DNA of 64,000 nt from Paramecium sonneborni (Eukaryota; Ciliophora; Oligohymenophorea; Peniculida; Parameciidae): the NCBI GenBank assembly GCA_905182985.1, contig CAJJDN010000030.1, positions 330,432 through 394,431 of the forward strand, written 5' to 3'. The notes under the pieces were generated by a model, which made no database searches, was not told the origin of the DNA, and worked only from the letters and a program-made list of their open reading frames with translations. Position numbers and translations under genes: made by a program. Shown piece by piece: positions 36,083 through 48,498 of this stretch (position 1 is the stretch's first letter; each line of letters starts with the position of its first letter).

Positions 36083-37162
36083 ATTATAATATCAAAAATA
36101 ATAATAATCAATATAATATTAATTAAAATTCTATATTTATATATAAACTTAAACATCAAAAATTTTCAAATACTTTTTTCTATTCAAAATCTTAATCTAT
36201 ATTTAAAAGCTTTATAGATTCAAATCGTTTCCCTGAATATAATTATTGGACATATTATTTTTTAATTACTCGTAATTTCATTACATTATATTAAATTATA
36301 ATTAAATAAGATAAATTTTCTTTAAATACTAACATTATTTATAGTTTTAATATTCACTAAATTTTTATTTAAATGATAAAGATAGTTATTAGTGATGAAG
36401 CAATATGAATTTAAACTCTAAACATTAAAATATTTTGAATCTTAATAAAACTGTTTAAATTTAAATAAAATGAAAATTTAATATTTTACTCAAAAAAAAT
36501 ATATAATTTAAGAATTATACATAAACACCTAAAATTATCATCAAATAAATATAATAGTGATTTAAAAGGTTCATTAAATAGAATCCTAGTATTCAGTTAA
36601 TTTGACCAAAAAACTGAAATCCCTGTTTTAAATTATTAATAAAACTTTATGTTTATTCCAAATTTATTCCTTGCTAAAAAACACCAAAAATATTCTCTCT
36701 AAAATATGTAACGGTAATTTTTCATTAAAGGATTAAAAATTAATTAAATGTTACTTAACAATCAATTCGAAAAATATTATCATGCCTGATTTTCTTTAAT
36801 TTTATTAAGAGAATAATATATAAACATTTATTCAATCTTAAAAATCCTGCAAAATTTTAACAATGTATTTAAAAGAAATCACCAACTCAAAAAATACTCA
36901 TAAATTTTTCTCAACTTTATTAAATCAATCCTTCAAATAGGATACTCTTGTTTTGAAGATAGCATGCTTATTATTGGAAATCTTTGAACAAAATTGATTG
37001 ACCTTACTATGGTTTTGATATCTAACTAAATGAAATTCTAATTAAATTGAATAAAAGTGTTATCTAGATTCTAGGTAATTCATTATAAAAAAAATGCTTC
37101 ACTTATAAAGTAATTTATTGCATAGTAAATTTTAAAGAGTGGATAATAAACAGATATTGAGT
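36083..37162. other. Long AT-rich intergenic
   Basis: About 1.1 kb with no convincing frame, tRNA or repeat. One of the few long noncoding stretches here. Confidence 0.4.
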
Positions 37163-37440
37163 ATGGATAACGATTAAATAGAATTTTTATTTGGACACGT
37201 AAATTAAGTTTTCCGAAGAATGAACCTTAATATCCAGTAAATTCAATCATTAGATTTCTAAAGATCAAAAACAGTAAAAATATGAATTTCTATTCATAGG
37301 AAATTTTTATACAATTATCTTCATGCAATCAATTAATGAAAGGTTGATGTAGAAAATTTTCATTTCATAAAGAATCATCAAATATAAAAACTTGTTCAGA
37401 GTTTTAAAAACTATATAACAATTTTTGGAACACTAAGTGA
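37163..37440 (+). CDS. Small unknown protein (tentative)
   Basis: MDNDQIEFLFGHVNQVFRRM starts a frame that can be joined by a 26-nt intron (GTAAAAATAT...TCATAG) and a 30-nt intron (GTTGATGTAG...ATAAAG) to TCSEFQKLYNNFWNTK, ending at TGA 37438-37440; about 75 residues. Support is the two plausible introns keeping an open frame. No domain; could be chance. Confidence 0.25.
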
Positions 37441-37865
37441 AGGTGAAAAAATTTGAATAACATAAAAAGAGGGAAAGAAATATCCACACACACAAATATT
37501 CCGAAATTTTAATGTTCGATATTTTTTATTTTTTTTTAAAGTTAATTATTCGAAATATTTTTATATATTATTTTAGCATTAATTAAATAATCCTTTTAAT
37601 TAAATTCAATAAATTTTTTCGAAAATGTAGATAAAATGATGAAAATATTAGGATGTATGACACGAATAGTATAAATTGATTTTGAAAGATTTCAGTTTTG
37701 TAAAGTCCTACAATAAAAGAAAAAATAAAAAATATATACATATAATGTAGTTAAGATTGATAATTATAAAATTTTTTTCTTGATTTAATAAAAGTAAAAT
37801 GACTTATAAATTTTTAATAAATTTGAAATATATATGGATGCATAAGATTTTTTTAAAATAATAAA
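37441..37865. other. AT-rich intergenic, convergent
   Basis: No gene or RNA seen between the tentative small plus-strand gene and the SHIPPO gene. Confidence 0.4.
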
Positions 37866-39110
37866 TCAAATTGAAGGTGGGTATTCAAAATCCCCAAATT
37901 CTGATGGGAGCTAATAAGTGCCAGGACCAGGAACTTAAGATTAAAAAATGAGATTACATTATTTATTTTTGATTTCTTATGTTTATCTTTCTTAATAGCC
38001 AAATCGAAATCCACTTCTGGTAGAATATTAAGATGGTAAATAATTTCTTGGATCACCAATATCTCCAGGAGGATCATAAGTTCCAGGGCCAGGAATCTTT
38101 TTAAGTCTTTGAGATTATGCTGTGGATGGTGAAATGACAGGAGCTCCACTACTTTTGTATTTACATATAAAATAATTTCCTTTTTAACTGAAACCACCTA
38201 CATTGTATCTACCAGGAGCAGGAGTTGTAGATTCAAGATAAATATCTAATTAATAGAAAAATTAGTATACGTTTTGCTAATGTTCTCTCTCCCATTGAAT
38301 ATTTAAGTGTAGTGATTATATCTTTTACTTAATATAAATTTGGAGCAGGATTAGTATTAGGTCTTCCATGTAATCCCTTAGATAGCATTTCATCTCTTCC
38401 AAAAGCAAACTTAACTCCTGGCTTTGGTTATAATTTTATATTATAATCTGTAGGTCCTGGAATATATTTGTCTTTTTTTGTAAAATCTGATTTACTTCCA
38501 AAGCCTAATGCTGCTGATCTTTTATTTAATTATGTTTAAATTCTAGAATTAATTATACAATTTACTAAGAATCATAAAACTACATTGAACAATAACTTTC
38601 TTTTGGTTTTTGAAACCTTTAAGCTTTAGAAAAAGTATATTATTATTTTGCATGAGATCTATTTAGTTAATCATGTACTATTTTAGTATCAAATTACTCA
38701 GCTGTTCTAAGATGAAGTAATGAATTTGTATTTCTTTTATTATATATCTATTCAAGTGTTTTGAATGTTCTTTCTGTTGTTGTTTTTATTGGTTATTACT
38801 TTTCAGTTTCTAATCGTCTATTCTAATCTTTTCTCTAAGTTGCTGTTTCCATTTCACCTTATGTTGCTTTTCTTTTAGTTTCACCTTCATCATCTTATTT
38901 CTAACTATTTTATTCATTCAATTCTTGCATTTTCTATTCATCTTACTTATTCTTAGATTAATCAATATCAGCATTCTCATCTTATAGCTAATTTTATTAT
39001 TTTATTTATTATTAATCTTCAGCCTCATTTTACTATTATAAATCTACTTAATTTTGACTATTTTCCATTTAATTTTACTGATTTTCCTCTAAATTAAGCA
39101 ATTAATTCAT
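37866..39110 (-). CDS. SHIPPO / sperm-tail PG-rich repeat protein (ciliary)
   Basis: The C-terminal half carries STPGR repeats, each with Pro-Gly followed by a tyrosine: KYIPGPTDYNIK, TTPAPGRYNVGG, KIPGPGTYDPPG, VPGPGTYQLPS, together with AALGFGSKSDF and FAFGRDEM between them. Proteins of this type line the inside of ciliary doublet microtubules or sit at flagellar bases. The N-terminal half is Gln/Glu-rich coiled coil (MNQLLNLEENQQNQMENSQN). Introns of 23 nt (GTAAATTGTA...TTCTAG) before NKRSAALG, 25 nt (GTATACTAAT...AATTAG) before YLESTTPAPG, and 24 nt (GTAATCTCAT...CTTAAG) before PGPGTYQ. TGA at 37866-37868. The start at 39110 is the first of two in-frame ATGs. Confidence 0.8.
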
Positions 39111-39310
39111 TTTTTATTAATTATACTCTATTTATAAATATAAATTAATTCTCAAATATTGAATTACGAATCTAGATTTACTTATTTTTGTATATAAATA
39201 TTTAATTAATCAATAGAAAACATTAATCCTATATTTTATTATTTATAAAATACATTTAAAATCACTATGTAATATGATTAATTAATCTTAATAATATGTA
39301 AATTTATTTT

Positions 39311-41480
39311 TCAAATATCATTGAAGATTTATGCTTCAGTTATTTAATTTAAATTATTGAAAGCTTATTCTTTTATTTCTTCCACAGAAATAGCTAAAAT
39401 TTATTGCATTTTACCAGGATTTTCAAAGTTAAAGCTACCTAATTTTGCTGAATTCAAATTATCTTCATCTAACATTTTAATGGCTAATGAACTTATGTTT
39501 CAAAATTCTAGAAGTTCTTAGCCTTTGAATACAATCAGCTATCATTTTTCTTGAGATTGTAATTTTATTTTATTAATAAATTTGATATATTCCCAAATTC
39601 AAATTCCACAGACTAACAATTGAGAAATTTAGTTTTTTTAGGGTGATAATTTTAATAATAATAAAATTATTAAATATTATTAGATATTAGGGAATCAAAA
39701 TATGTGGTAAGTGATTACATAATTAGCTATCTTTAAATAAAATATTAACTTCTGGTTAAAATGTTTTAAGATTTCAACCTATAGGTAATAAATTTTCCTG
39801 ATTGGGTGCTTTTATTCTTAGGAATTCGATATAATCATTCGAGTGATACCTTATTTTCTCAATAATTATAACCTAAAATTGATAAGGATTGATTAATCAA
39901 GTGATTGAATTGATTAATTCAATGATGCCATAATTTTCGCAACACTTAATTTTGGTAATAGTTTCTAAATTAAAGCAATCTGTGATTATTCAATATTTTT
40001 TTAATTGTTCAAATAATTTTTATAGTTCAGCTACAATAACTTCATATGTTATTTAATTTTTGTGTTCTTATCTTCTTTTTTCTTTATAATACTAATCAGA
40101 TTTTCATGTCATAGTGAATTAATCTAGAGTAAAATATTTCGAGATCAAACTTTAGATCTTCACATTAACATTCTGATTATAATAGATGATTTTACTTTAT
40201 TAATAATGTATGGAATTTAGTCTTATATTTTGATTGACCCTCTCAGTTTGATTCTGTCTGATACAATATTTCTTATGTTTTAAGAAGAATTACCTAATAA
40301 ATATTATCAGTAAATTATATAATAAAAGTATAAAATTCTTAATCAAATTCCTAATTATTAACTCAGAATTGAATAATATAATTGAGAAATTTCATATCTG
40401 TTCCATAATTGATACAATTATTAAGCTGATTATGTTTATAATTCATAGAAAAGCTTAAAATTATTATACGCCTCACTCAAGACAGGAATTATCTCATTAT
40501 TTTTAGGCAACATTTTAATAATAGCTTAACTTAGTATTTGATAGGTTTTATGTGTTCTTATTCATTTTTTTTAACTATCCCACAGTATACTTAGTCAATT
40601 ATAAGATGAGTTCTGTGCCATATAATAAAATATTCTTTTTAATATTTTGAAATTTTTACGTTTCTTCACTAATTGATTGCAACCTCTATATGACTTCATT
40701 TCTAACAAAATCAACTTTATAAAATCTATCAGCAATATAATACAAATTATATTTTTCAAAAATGGCCTCAATCTCTCGTCCTCAATATTATGTCAAATAT
40801 CAACAATATTGAAAAATTCAATATTTCAACAGTTAAAATATAAATTACATAGTTAAATTATTCCTTATAATATTATAAATATATGTCATAGATAGCATTA
40901 TTCGTTTCTTTTTGAATATCTTGATACCCAAGCCTTTTCAGATGCTTTTGATCTGATTAGGCATGAATGAAACCATGTTATGTTATTTCTTAGAATATTT
41001 AATCAACCAATAATCTCAGAACTTGAACCCTAATTTATTATAGTAAATCAACTTCTCTGAACATTAGTCTGAAGCCTAACTTATTCAAATATAAGATTGA
41101 TAATTTGTTTTAAATCTTCAAAAAAGGAGATTAAACTTAAAATACAGTAGGATTAGTGCCAACATAATTTATTAATACTAGAGCCAACAAATTTCTTCAT
41201 CTCATATGAAACCTTGATTTCTAATTGGGTATTTTTGGGAATCACATGAAATATATTATACAATATATTAAATTCAACTATTATTACTAGCAATAATTTT
41301 AATTATTAAAACAATTAATTGACCACTGAATTTGTAGCAAAATGAATTTAATTTGCAATTGTTTTTATATGATGCATCTTTTAATAAAAAGTTTAAAATT
41401 CTCTTGACCTATAAATTTCAACAACTATAACATTACTATTCATTTTTATTTCTATTAATTGCTATTTAAATACACTTCTA
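39311..41480 (-). CDS. Unknown HEAT-like protein (boundaries approximate)
   Basis: Several protein-like blocks on the minus strand follow one another through probable introns: LYNIFHVIPKNTQLEIKVSY, FFEDLKQIINLIFEQVRLQT, VQVLRLLVDQIFQEITQHGF, AIFEKYNLYYIADRFYKVDF with VRNEVIQRLQSISEETQKF, DCFNLETITKIKCCENYGII, RYHSNDYIEFLRIKAPNQEN, and the end SSLAIKMLDEDNLNSAKLGS to ITEAQIFNDI, TGA 39311-39313. Helical, HEAT-like alternation of hydrophobic residues. Exon joins are only partly resolved (for example a 23-nt GTTGATTTAC...AATTAG intron near 41050) and no start codon was fixed. I do not recognise the family. Confidence 0.4.
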
Positions 41481-41929
41481 ACTAATTTTCGATATCCTAA
41501 AATACTTTATTTAGTATTATGTTAAGGCGCTAAATTTTGTTTTTTTAATTAATTCATCATTAATTATAATAAAATTTATTATTAATGATTTTTTAATCTC
41601 GAAAAAATTCAAATTACATCAGAAGTTTGTAGTAATCATTTAATCTATAATGTTTTATTAAAAATTATGACCAATCAAATCTTATGTATGTAATCATATC
41701 ATGCTAAGACGATTAAAAAATATTGTTTTATAAAACAACGTTTTTGTCACATCAACAATGTTTATAAAATAAAATTTCCAGAAATTATATATATAATATC
41801 TGTTCTTCTAAATATAAAACCTATTGAAGAATATTAAGATGGTTGTTAAAGTGTATACTTCATCTATATGATTGTTAACTCTATATGAGATTATTAAAAG
41901 TTGTGATATAAATAAAATTCACATTTATA
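41481..41929. other. AT-rich divergent intergenic
   Basis: Spacer between the minus-strand HEAT-like gene and the Myb gene; no feature seen. Confidence 0.4.
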
Positions 41930-42905
41930 ATGCAAAAAAAAACGCTGTTAAATAGATAGGTGATTCTAGAATGGTTTGAATAACCAGATGAAGCATTTGC
42001 AGACACTCTTCTAAAAGATTATTAATTCTCATTCTCAAATTTACCTGGCAAAGAAGAAATTTAATCAACTTTATGCTCAGTAGAAAAAGCTTATAATAGC
42101 AAAAGAGGTGCTTGGACTCCTTGCTAAGATAAATTTCTAAATTTAGCTGTTTTGGGAACATGCTTAAAAGACAAGAAAAAACCTATAGAACTGGTAAATT
42201 GTTGACTTTATTAGTTTTAATAGTCTTCATAATAATGGGAAGAGATTTCTAAATTGTTTCGTTTTCATAATTGGAAAGCTTGTAGAAATCGTTGGCTAGA
42301 AGAAAGTCGTAAAAAAGCCACTTGGACACCTTTAGAAGACAAAGTTTTAAGACAACTACAATAGTTTAAACCAAATAAATGGTGTGAGATTGCTATAGAT
42401 TTAATGAGAATCTGTAAGACTCCCTATTTAAGGTAAGGAAAATCCTGTCGCGATAGATGGGTAAATAAACTTGATCCAAATATAATCAAGTAAATTTCTT
42501 TTTTTATTTAAATATAGTAATCCATGGACAAAGGAAGAAGAGCTTCTATTATTTCGAGAAATAGAAAAAAGAGGAAAAAAATGGGCTGAAATTTCACTTT
42601 AAGTCTTTTAGTTGAGAAGAACAGAAAATAATATTAAAAATAGATATTATAATATATTAAAACAAGCTGAATCATAAAATAACTTTGTAAGAATAACCAA
42701 AGAATAAAAAAATAAATTTTTAGTGGATTCAATCATTAAACAATTAGAAAAAACAGTCTCTTTTGAAATCAAATAAGAAGGAACAGTAAAATTAGAATAA
42801 ATAAACTACAGACTAGAACAATTTGATTTTAATGATTTAAATGATTATGAAGACATTGTCATTTTATTCAAGAAGAAATTAGTAAGATTAAATGATTAGA
42901 ACTGA
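41930..42905 (+). CDS. Three-repeat Myb DNA-binding protein
   Basis: Three SANT/Myb repeats in order: R1 GAWTPCQDKFLNLAVLG ... WEEISKLFRFHNWKACRNRW; R2 ATWTPLEDKVLRQLQQF ... WCEIAIDLMRICKTPYLRQG with KSCRDRWVNKL; R3 NPWTKEEELLLFREIEKRGK with KWAEISLQVFQLRRTENNIK and NRYYNIL. The regularly spaced Trp residues and the R-x-R-W / NIKNRYY recognition-helix ends fit sequence-specific DNA binding in the nucleus. Introns of 21 nt (GTAAATTGTT...TATTAG) in R1 and 28 nt (GTAAATTTCT...ATATAG) between R2 and R3. A Glu/Lys-rich C-terminal tail ends at TGA 42903-42905; no activation domain is obvious. Related to c-Myb, CDC5 or SNAPC4 types; which one is unclear. Confidence 0.85.
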
Positions 42906-43452
42906 TTTTATTTTTTATATGTTCCTAATTTTTTAAATGTAAATTTTAAATATTCATAAGCTGATTTTCATAAATTTTAAACTCATGTTATTTATATAAT
43001 ATATATGTTTCTAATTCAATTAAATAATTAAATATTTGACTATTATTATTAATCTGAATATCATTGCTAATCAACATAAGTTTAAAAGATTTTAGTTAAA
43101 TTTTTATTAGATTCTAAAATATCTATATATCATTAATAAAAATTCAAATAGAAGTAAAATAATAAATAAAATAGATAATTAAGAAATAAAAATCAAAGAA
43201 AAAAAATAAATATAAGAAGTTTAAGAATTTCTAAATTTGAATTCTATATAATAGATATTGGTTCGAACTTTAGGATTTATATAATTTATTTGCCATAAAA
43301 CAACTCATTTTAAAATTCTTTAAGAATTTAAATAAATTGTCTTAAAATGGATTAAATACTTAATAGCTACATTTAATGGTTGAAAATGTTATCGAGATGA
43401 TAAATTTAACATATTGCCTTGTCAATATTGTACTGATTATAATATAATTGAA
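42906..43452. other. AT-rich convergent intergenic
   Basis: No coding frame. A tRNA-like B box (GGTTCGAACTT near 43260) lacks a matching A box and cloverleaf, so no tRNA is called. Confidence 0.45.
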
Positions 43453-43877
43453 TCATTCCTTCAAAGCAAACTTTCTTAATGGGAAATTGTTGAGTCTTTT
43501 CCATTATCTCTAAGTTTTTTAAGCTTTAAAATATTTAAGAAATAATACCTCTTTCGCTTCTTGTAAGTCTTTATCTAATTGCTCTAGTTTTTTTGCCTCT
43601 AAGATCGACTGGAAGTTTGCCACTTGATTTGGTAGCAGTTTTGACTGAATTTCTTCTTTATTCATTGATGACTGTCAAATATTTGGCAATTCGCTTTCTA
43701 ACAAGCTTTTTTATTCAAATATTTTGTTACTCCAATTCTGCCAAGTTTTTAGGCATTACCAGCTGATACTTTGACTGTTCTCAATTAAATCAATTCACCC
43801 TTTAACTTTTCTAAATCTTTGAGGAGATCTTCAGGCTTTTATTCTCTAAGCTTTCTAACCTTGAACTTTTAGGACAT
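43453..43877 (-). CDS. 60S ribosomal protein uL29 (L35)
   Basis: Cytosolic large-subunit protein near the polypeptide exit tunnel. MSQKFKVRKLREQKPEDLLK then LEKLKGELIQLRTVKVSAGN, AQKLGRIG-LVRKRIAKYL, TVINEQRRNSVK, LPVDLRGKKTRAIRQRLTRS and the ending LNNFPLRKFALKE match eukaryotic L35 over its whole length (about 123 residues). Introns of 25 nt in the GRIG-LVRK junction (GTAACAAAAT...AAAAAG) and 25 nt after SER (GTATTATTTC...TTAAAG); both use AAG acceptors. TGA 43453-43455. Confidence 0.93.
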
Positions 43878-44138
43878 TTTTTAAATAAAAGGATTTAATT
43901 TTTATCAAATATCAAGAAATATTTTCAATGAGATAATCAATATTATCCTAATACATAATAATGTACTCAGAATTAATCTCAAAATCTCATCAAAATTCAT
44001 ATTATAACTAACATAATCTATTTAAATAATAAGAATGTTTTTGAAACTGAATAACAATACTTTTCCATAATTATATAATTAATATTGTTCATATTATTAT
44101 ATGAAATAAATTAATTCATCTAATTATGATCATATGAT

Positions 44139-44850
44139 ATGTCGAGAGAAAAAGAAGCTTATTAATTTATTGAATTTTAAGGTTAAAAATAATATTAAGT
44201 TTATTTTTGCGAAATTTTTATACTATAATGGAATTTTTAAAGCATCTAATTTTAAAATAAAATCAAAACTGATTAAATGAATGATCATAACAGTAAAATA
44301 TAAAGTTTTTTAATTGTCTTAATTATTTTATCAATTGTAGAGATGAAATTTAATTAGAATTTCATAATATTTGATAAATACATATTTATATGTATTTATG
44401 ATAAAAATTTAAACCATAAAACCTTTTACAATATGGAATAATATTTATATTTTGTAATGGGGTGTTAAAAATTTTGCAGTCCATCAAATATAACTAAATA
44501 GATTTCTTTTGGTTTTTATTTTGAAAAATATTTAGAAATTTTAAGTTGATAGGACATAATTAAATTATTTTTGATCATTTTAGATGAAATAAGGGTCAAA
44601 TCAATATTTGAAGATGCTGTTATTATTTGGAATTAAAATAATTTTTCAAAATACAATTTGAAACTAGAAATATATGGCTTTGATCAAATAAGTTTGTTCG
44701 AATTAAAAGAAAGCCTCTGTAAAATTTGTAAAAAAACCATTGGAAGCAGCATAAAAGATTTTCTAAATGATTAATTTTTATAATAAAATTTAATGTGTTA
44801 AGTTTTTATAAACATCATAAATTCTCTCTATAAATTTCACATAACATATT
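44139..44850 (+). CDS. Unknown protein (3' end unresolved)
   Basis: Starts MSREKEAYQFIEFQGQKQYQ. An inferred 39-nt intron (GTTGATAGGA...ATTTTAG) joins FEKYLEIL to NEIRVKSIFEDAVIIW and LKLEIYGFDQISLFELKESL, CKICKKTIGSS. A CxxC pair near the C-terminus could bind metal. No TGA ends the frame where expected; it stays open into the AT-rich spacer before the GRIP gene, so a late intron or different frame is likely. Identity unknown. Confidence 0.35.
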
Positions 44851-45022
44851 TTTAATAATTTTTGTTTTAAATTTTATTCAAAATTTTCATTTTTTTAAAG
44901 TTTTCAATATATTATGAGTAAAGTTTGTAATAGATCTAAAAAGGTTTTATGAGAATTTAATTGAATTAAAATATTTATGTTTAAAATTTTATATATTTAA
45001 TTGAATTAATTTATTAAAAATA

Positions 45023-46306
45023 ATGTAAGAAAATAATGAATAAATAGAGGATTTAGGGAAGGAAACTTTAATTGTTCAATTAAAAGAAAAAGTATAAATT
45101 ATAATTTAATAAAAAGATTAAAGAAAATAAGACGATAACGAAGAAATTGGATAGATTATCTGAGAAATATGTTTAGACTTATAAAGAATATAAACTTTTG
45201 GCAAAAGATAGAGAATCTCTATTCCAAGCTATTCAGTACTCTTTAAGTGAAAAATAATATAACTTTGAGTAAAAACCTTTAGGTTAGTGTGTTTTTATAT
45301 ATTAGGATAATTTGATACAAATCACATTATTGAATTATTTAAATAAAAGGATGAGGATAAATCTAAAGCACTTACAAATTTGATTAAAGAAACAAATAAT
45401 GAGAAATTCTTGCTTGAGGAAAAGTATAGATAAATGATAGAAAAATAAGGGTTGAATAGTGATTAAAAGACTTAATAACTTATTAAACAATTAAAATAAT
45501 AAATTAATGATTTAGATAACAATAACACAAGATTAGCGAAAGAAATTATTGAATTAAATGATATTATTTAAATAAAAAATGGTTAAATATAATAACTTAA
45601 TTAATTGGAAGAGGATTATGCTAATTTAAAGACTTAATTAATGGTTTAAGAACTATAATAATAATAGCCTGATTTACAATTAAAAATAAATTCATCTGAT
45701 CTTATGAATCAATCTCTTAAGATGAAATAATAAGTAGATAAATTATTAGAAGAAATTTAAAAATTAAATTTGAAAATTAAAGAATTAGAATAAGAAAAAG
45801 CAATCTCTTAATTTAATTAAAAGTAATAAATAAGAGAAAATTAGAAAATTAAAAGTATTGAATCAAAAACTATACATAATTATGATGAATTAAATCCATT
45901 TGAATAAGAAAACATGTTATAATAATAATAAGAATTAATTTAAATTGCTTAGAATTATCAAAAATAAACTTAGACTGATTTTATTTACTAAACTAAAGAA
46001 GAATAATGTTCAAACAATGCAAATTTTGAATATTTGAAAAATGTAGTTTATAAATATTTTTTATATTAAGAGACAAGGAACTATAAAGAAGCATCAATTT
46101 TGATGAATGCTATAATGACTATTTTAAAAATGTCAAATGATGAAAGAAGAAAGATAGAATAAGCAAGAGAAAGAGGATTTTTGAAGAGTGCTAAAAATTT
46201 AATAAGTGATAGCTTTACTTGTTTAAAGTAACCTTAATTAAATGATATGAATTTTGAACGACCAAATAGTAGAATTGAACTAATGAATAAGCATATGTTA
46301 AATTGA
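45023..46306 (+). CDS. GRIP-domain golgin
   Basis: Long coiled coil (from MQENNEQIEDLGKETLIVQL onward, many TAA-coded Gln) ending in a GRIP domain: EYLKNVVYKYFLYQETRNYK, then ASILMNAIMTILKMSNDERR and KIEQARER. GRIP domains bind Arl-type GTPases and hold golgins on the trans-Golgi, with the coiled coil tethering vesicles. The Tyr of the LKNVVYKY motif is kept. Introns of 25 nt (GTATAAATTA...AAAAAG) and 23 nt (GTTAGTGTGT...TATTAG). TGA 46304-46306. Next gene starts 21 nt later on the same strand. Confidence 0.75.
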
Positions 46307-46326
46307 TTTTATTATTTTATAATTGT

Positions 46327-47336
46327 ATGGCTTCTTAAAAATTTATGGAATTCTTATCTAGCAATGATAAGTTAAGAATGAATGATATGAAACTGATTGA
46401 ATAAGAATAATATTATATCAGCTAATTAAAAGATTAAAGGGAAAAAGTAAAAAGTAATTTTAATGATAGATGGAATTATTAAAAATTGAATTTATAAAGA
46501 AGGATCATGTTATATTAGATTTATAGGAACATTTGGAATAATTATAGGAAGAATGCGAATAACTTAGAGAAATATATTAAGAACATGTACAAAATTAGGA
46601 AAATGAATTTTACAGATTGAATAAATTATAGGTAGAAAAAGATAATTTAATGAAAGACAATATAGAATTAAAGGATGTAATATAACATTTACGAAATGAA
46701 AATGAAACATTAAATGTATTCAAAATTAAATTATTTCATAGTCGTTATAATTTAAAAATGACGATTAGTAAAGATAGTTATAAGAATAATTGGTTTTATT
46801 ATCAGAAGAAAATTCAAGATTAAAGTCAGAAATTGCTAAATTGGATGAACTTTTATTTACATATGAACCTTTAAAAGATGAAAATGAAAAACTGAATGAA
46901 AAACTAAAATACTATAAGCACGAAAAACATAAATTATCTTAAGAATTAAAATAAGGAAAATAAGAGGTTAATAGATAAATAGAAGAATTTAAGTCAGGAT
47001 ATGTTAAAGATTTAAAGAATGAAATTTAAAGATTGCAAGAATACAAAGAACAATATCAATCATTAAAAATGCAATTTCAAGACTTATAATAAAAATGTAT
47101 TGAAATTGATAATGAAAATAATGATTTAAAGTAAGAAATAAAATCCCTTTATGAGAAAGAAGAAAGTGAAATTAAAATAAAATCAGAGATAGATAGAGTA
47201 AATATATAATTTAAAATTTAAGGTTAGATAAGATTTAATGTCAGTAAGATACTAAGAGACATTGAAATTAAATGAATTATTTAATGGTATGATTAGTTTG
47301 AGCAGTTTAGCAAACTCTAGAGATCATTTTAATTGA
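46327..47336 (+). CDS. Coiled-coil protein
   Basis: MASQKFMEFLSSNDKLRMND, then continuous heptad repeats (KIEFIKKDHVILDLQEHLEQ, ENSRLKSEIAKLDELLFTYE, KEIKSLYEKEESEIKIKSEI) almost to the end, where VRYQETLKLNELFNGMISLS is less regular. Introns of 23 nt (GTAAAAAGTA...GATAG), 26 nt (GTATTCAAAA...TCATAG) and 25 nt (GTAAATATAT...TTTAAG). TGA 47334-47336. The family is not recognised. Its place 21 nt downstream of the golgin is noted but does not show a shared role. Confidence 0.65.
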
Positions 47337-47580
47337 ATTAAATTTTTGCATTCCAATAATCTATAAATTAAACTTAATCTAATTATATTTAATTTAGAAA
47401 ATGTAAAAAGATTTATAGATGTTAATATTTAACTAAATAGAAAGTAAAATTTGGAATGAAAGTTTGGTTTTGAATAATAAGAAGTAAAGAAATTGAATTG
47501 AGGTAGATTAGATAAAATAATTGATTTAATATAAGTTTAATGGAATATAAATTATAAATAATAATATTAATTAATAAAGT

Positions 47581-48027
47581 ATGAGTAAATAGGACGATAT
47601 AATAGAAATAAACCTTGATGAAAAGATATAATAAGGGAAAAGAAATAAGTAGAATTTTAGAAAAGGTTTTTAAGAGAAGAAATAGAAACTATAAGCATTT
47701 TTTAATGATAAATAGAGAAATGATAATCGTAATCCTGGTGCAATAGTTGATATAACAAATTTGCATTATAGTGTTACAAATGATGAATTAAAGGAGTTAG
47801 CTTAGTAATTTGGTAAGGTCAGAAGAGCTTAAGTAGAATGGGATAAAATGGGAAGATCTTAAGTAAAATAAAATATATTTGAATAGGAATAAGGGTACAT
47901 AGAGTTTTTTTATGTATCAGATGCAAAAAAAGCAGTTGAGAGTTTAAATAATACAACAATAGAGAGTTTACCAATGAAAGCTTAATTAAGAGATTCAACA
48001 ATGAGAAGAGGCATGTTCAAACGATGA
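47581..48027 (+). CDS. ALY/REF mRNA export adaptor
   Basis: Short RNA-binding protein: N-terminus MSKQDDIIEINLDEKIQ (the UAP56-binding motif resembles DDIIxL), Arg/Gln linker, then one RRM: AIVDITNLHYSVTNDELKEL (RNP2), FGKVRRAQVEWDKMGRSQ, GYIEFFYVSDAKKAVESLN (RNP1 region) and a basic C-terminus RRGMFKR. It carries spliced mRNA to the export receptor as part of TREX. A 24-nt intron (GTAAAATAAA...GAATAG) lies between GRSQ and EQGYIEF. TGA 48025-48027. Confidence 0.8.
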
Positions 48028-48057
48028 TGAATATTAATGTACGAACAAAGGTGTTAA

Positions 48058-48449
48058 TCAATCAAACAAGCCTCCCATATCAACATCTTCTTCTGGTTCT
48101 TCAACTTTCTTAACTTCTTTAGCTGGTTCAGGAGCTTTAGCTTATTAAGTGGCAGGAGCTGATGTTTATGCAGCAACTGAAGTAGCAGGTGCATTTCCAG
48201 TATTTCCATGTAATAAATCTCCTACTCTCTTTCCTTTAAGTGCCTTTTCAAATACTTTAGTCCAAATTGGTTCAACTCTTAAATTAGCAGCTTTAAGGAT
48301 TTATGCCAATTTAGAAGCAACAATCTTAGTTTTAGTTACTATATTACTTCTTAATTGTCTTCATACAAGATGAGAGCAGCATAAGTACAAGCAGTCTCTG
48401 ATGTAGCTTAATCTGCAATTGGTCGAGTGTCTTTTTATGCTCTTGCCAT
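48058..48449 (-). CDS. 60S acidic ribosomal protein P1
   Basis: Stalk protein of the cytosolic ribosome that recruits elongation factors. TACTYAALILYEDNQEIVAS, then LAQILKAANLRVEPIWTKVF, EKALKGKRVGDLLHG, a Gln/Ala/Pro hinge and the acidic tail EEPEEDVDMGGLFD, the P1/P2 signature. A 23-nt intron (GTAATATAGT...CTAAG, AAG acceptor) lies between EDNQE and IVASK. VEPIW is typical of P1, not P2. N-terminus MARAQKDTRPIADQ is longer than usual. Convergent with ALY/REF, 30 nt apart. Confidence 0.9.
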
Positions 48450-48498
48450 TTAAAAAAATAATTAAAAGATTTAATATTTTATGCTCATCTTATTCATC

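Noticed and set aside
43250..43275. tRNA B-box-like GGTTCGAACTT
   Set aside because: No A box, acceptor stem or cloverleaf could be formed around it.
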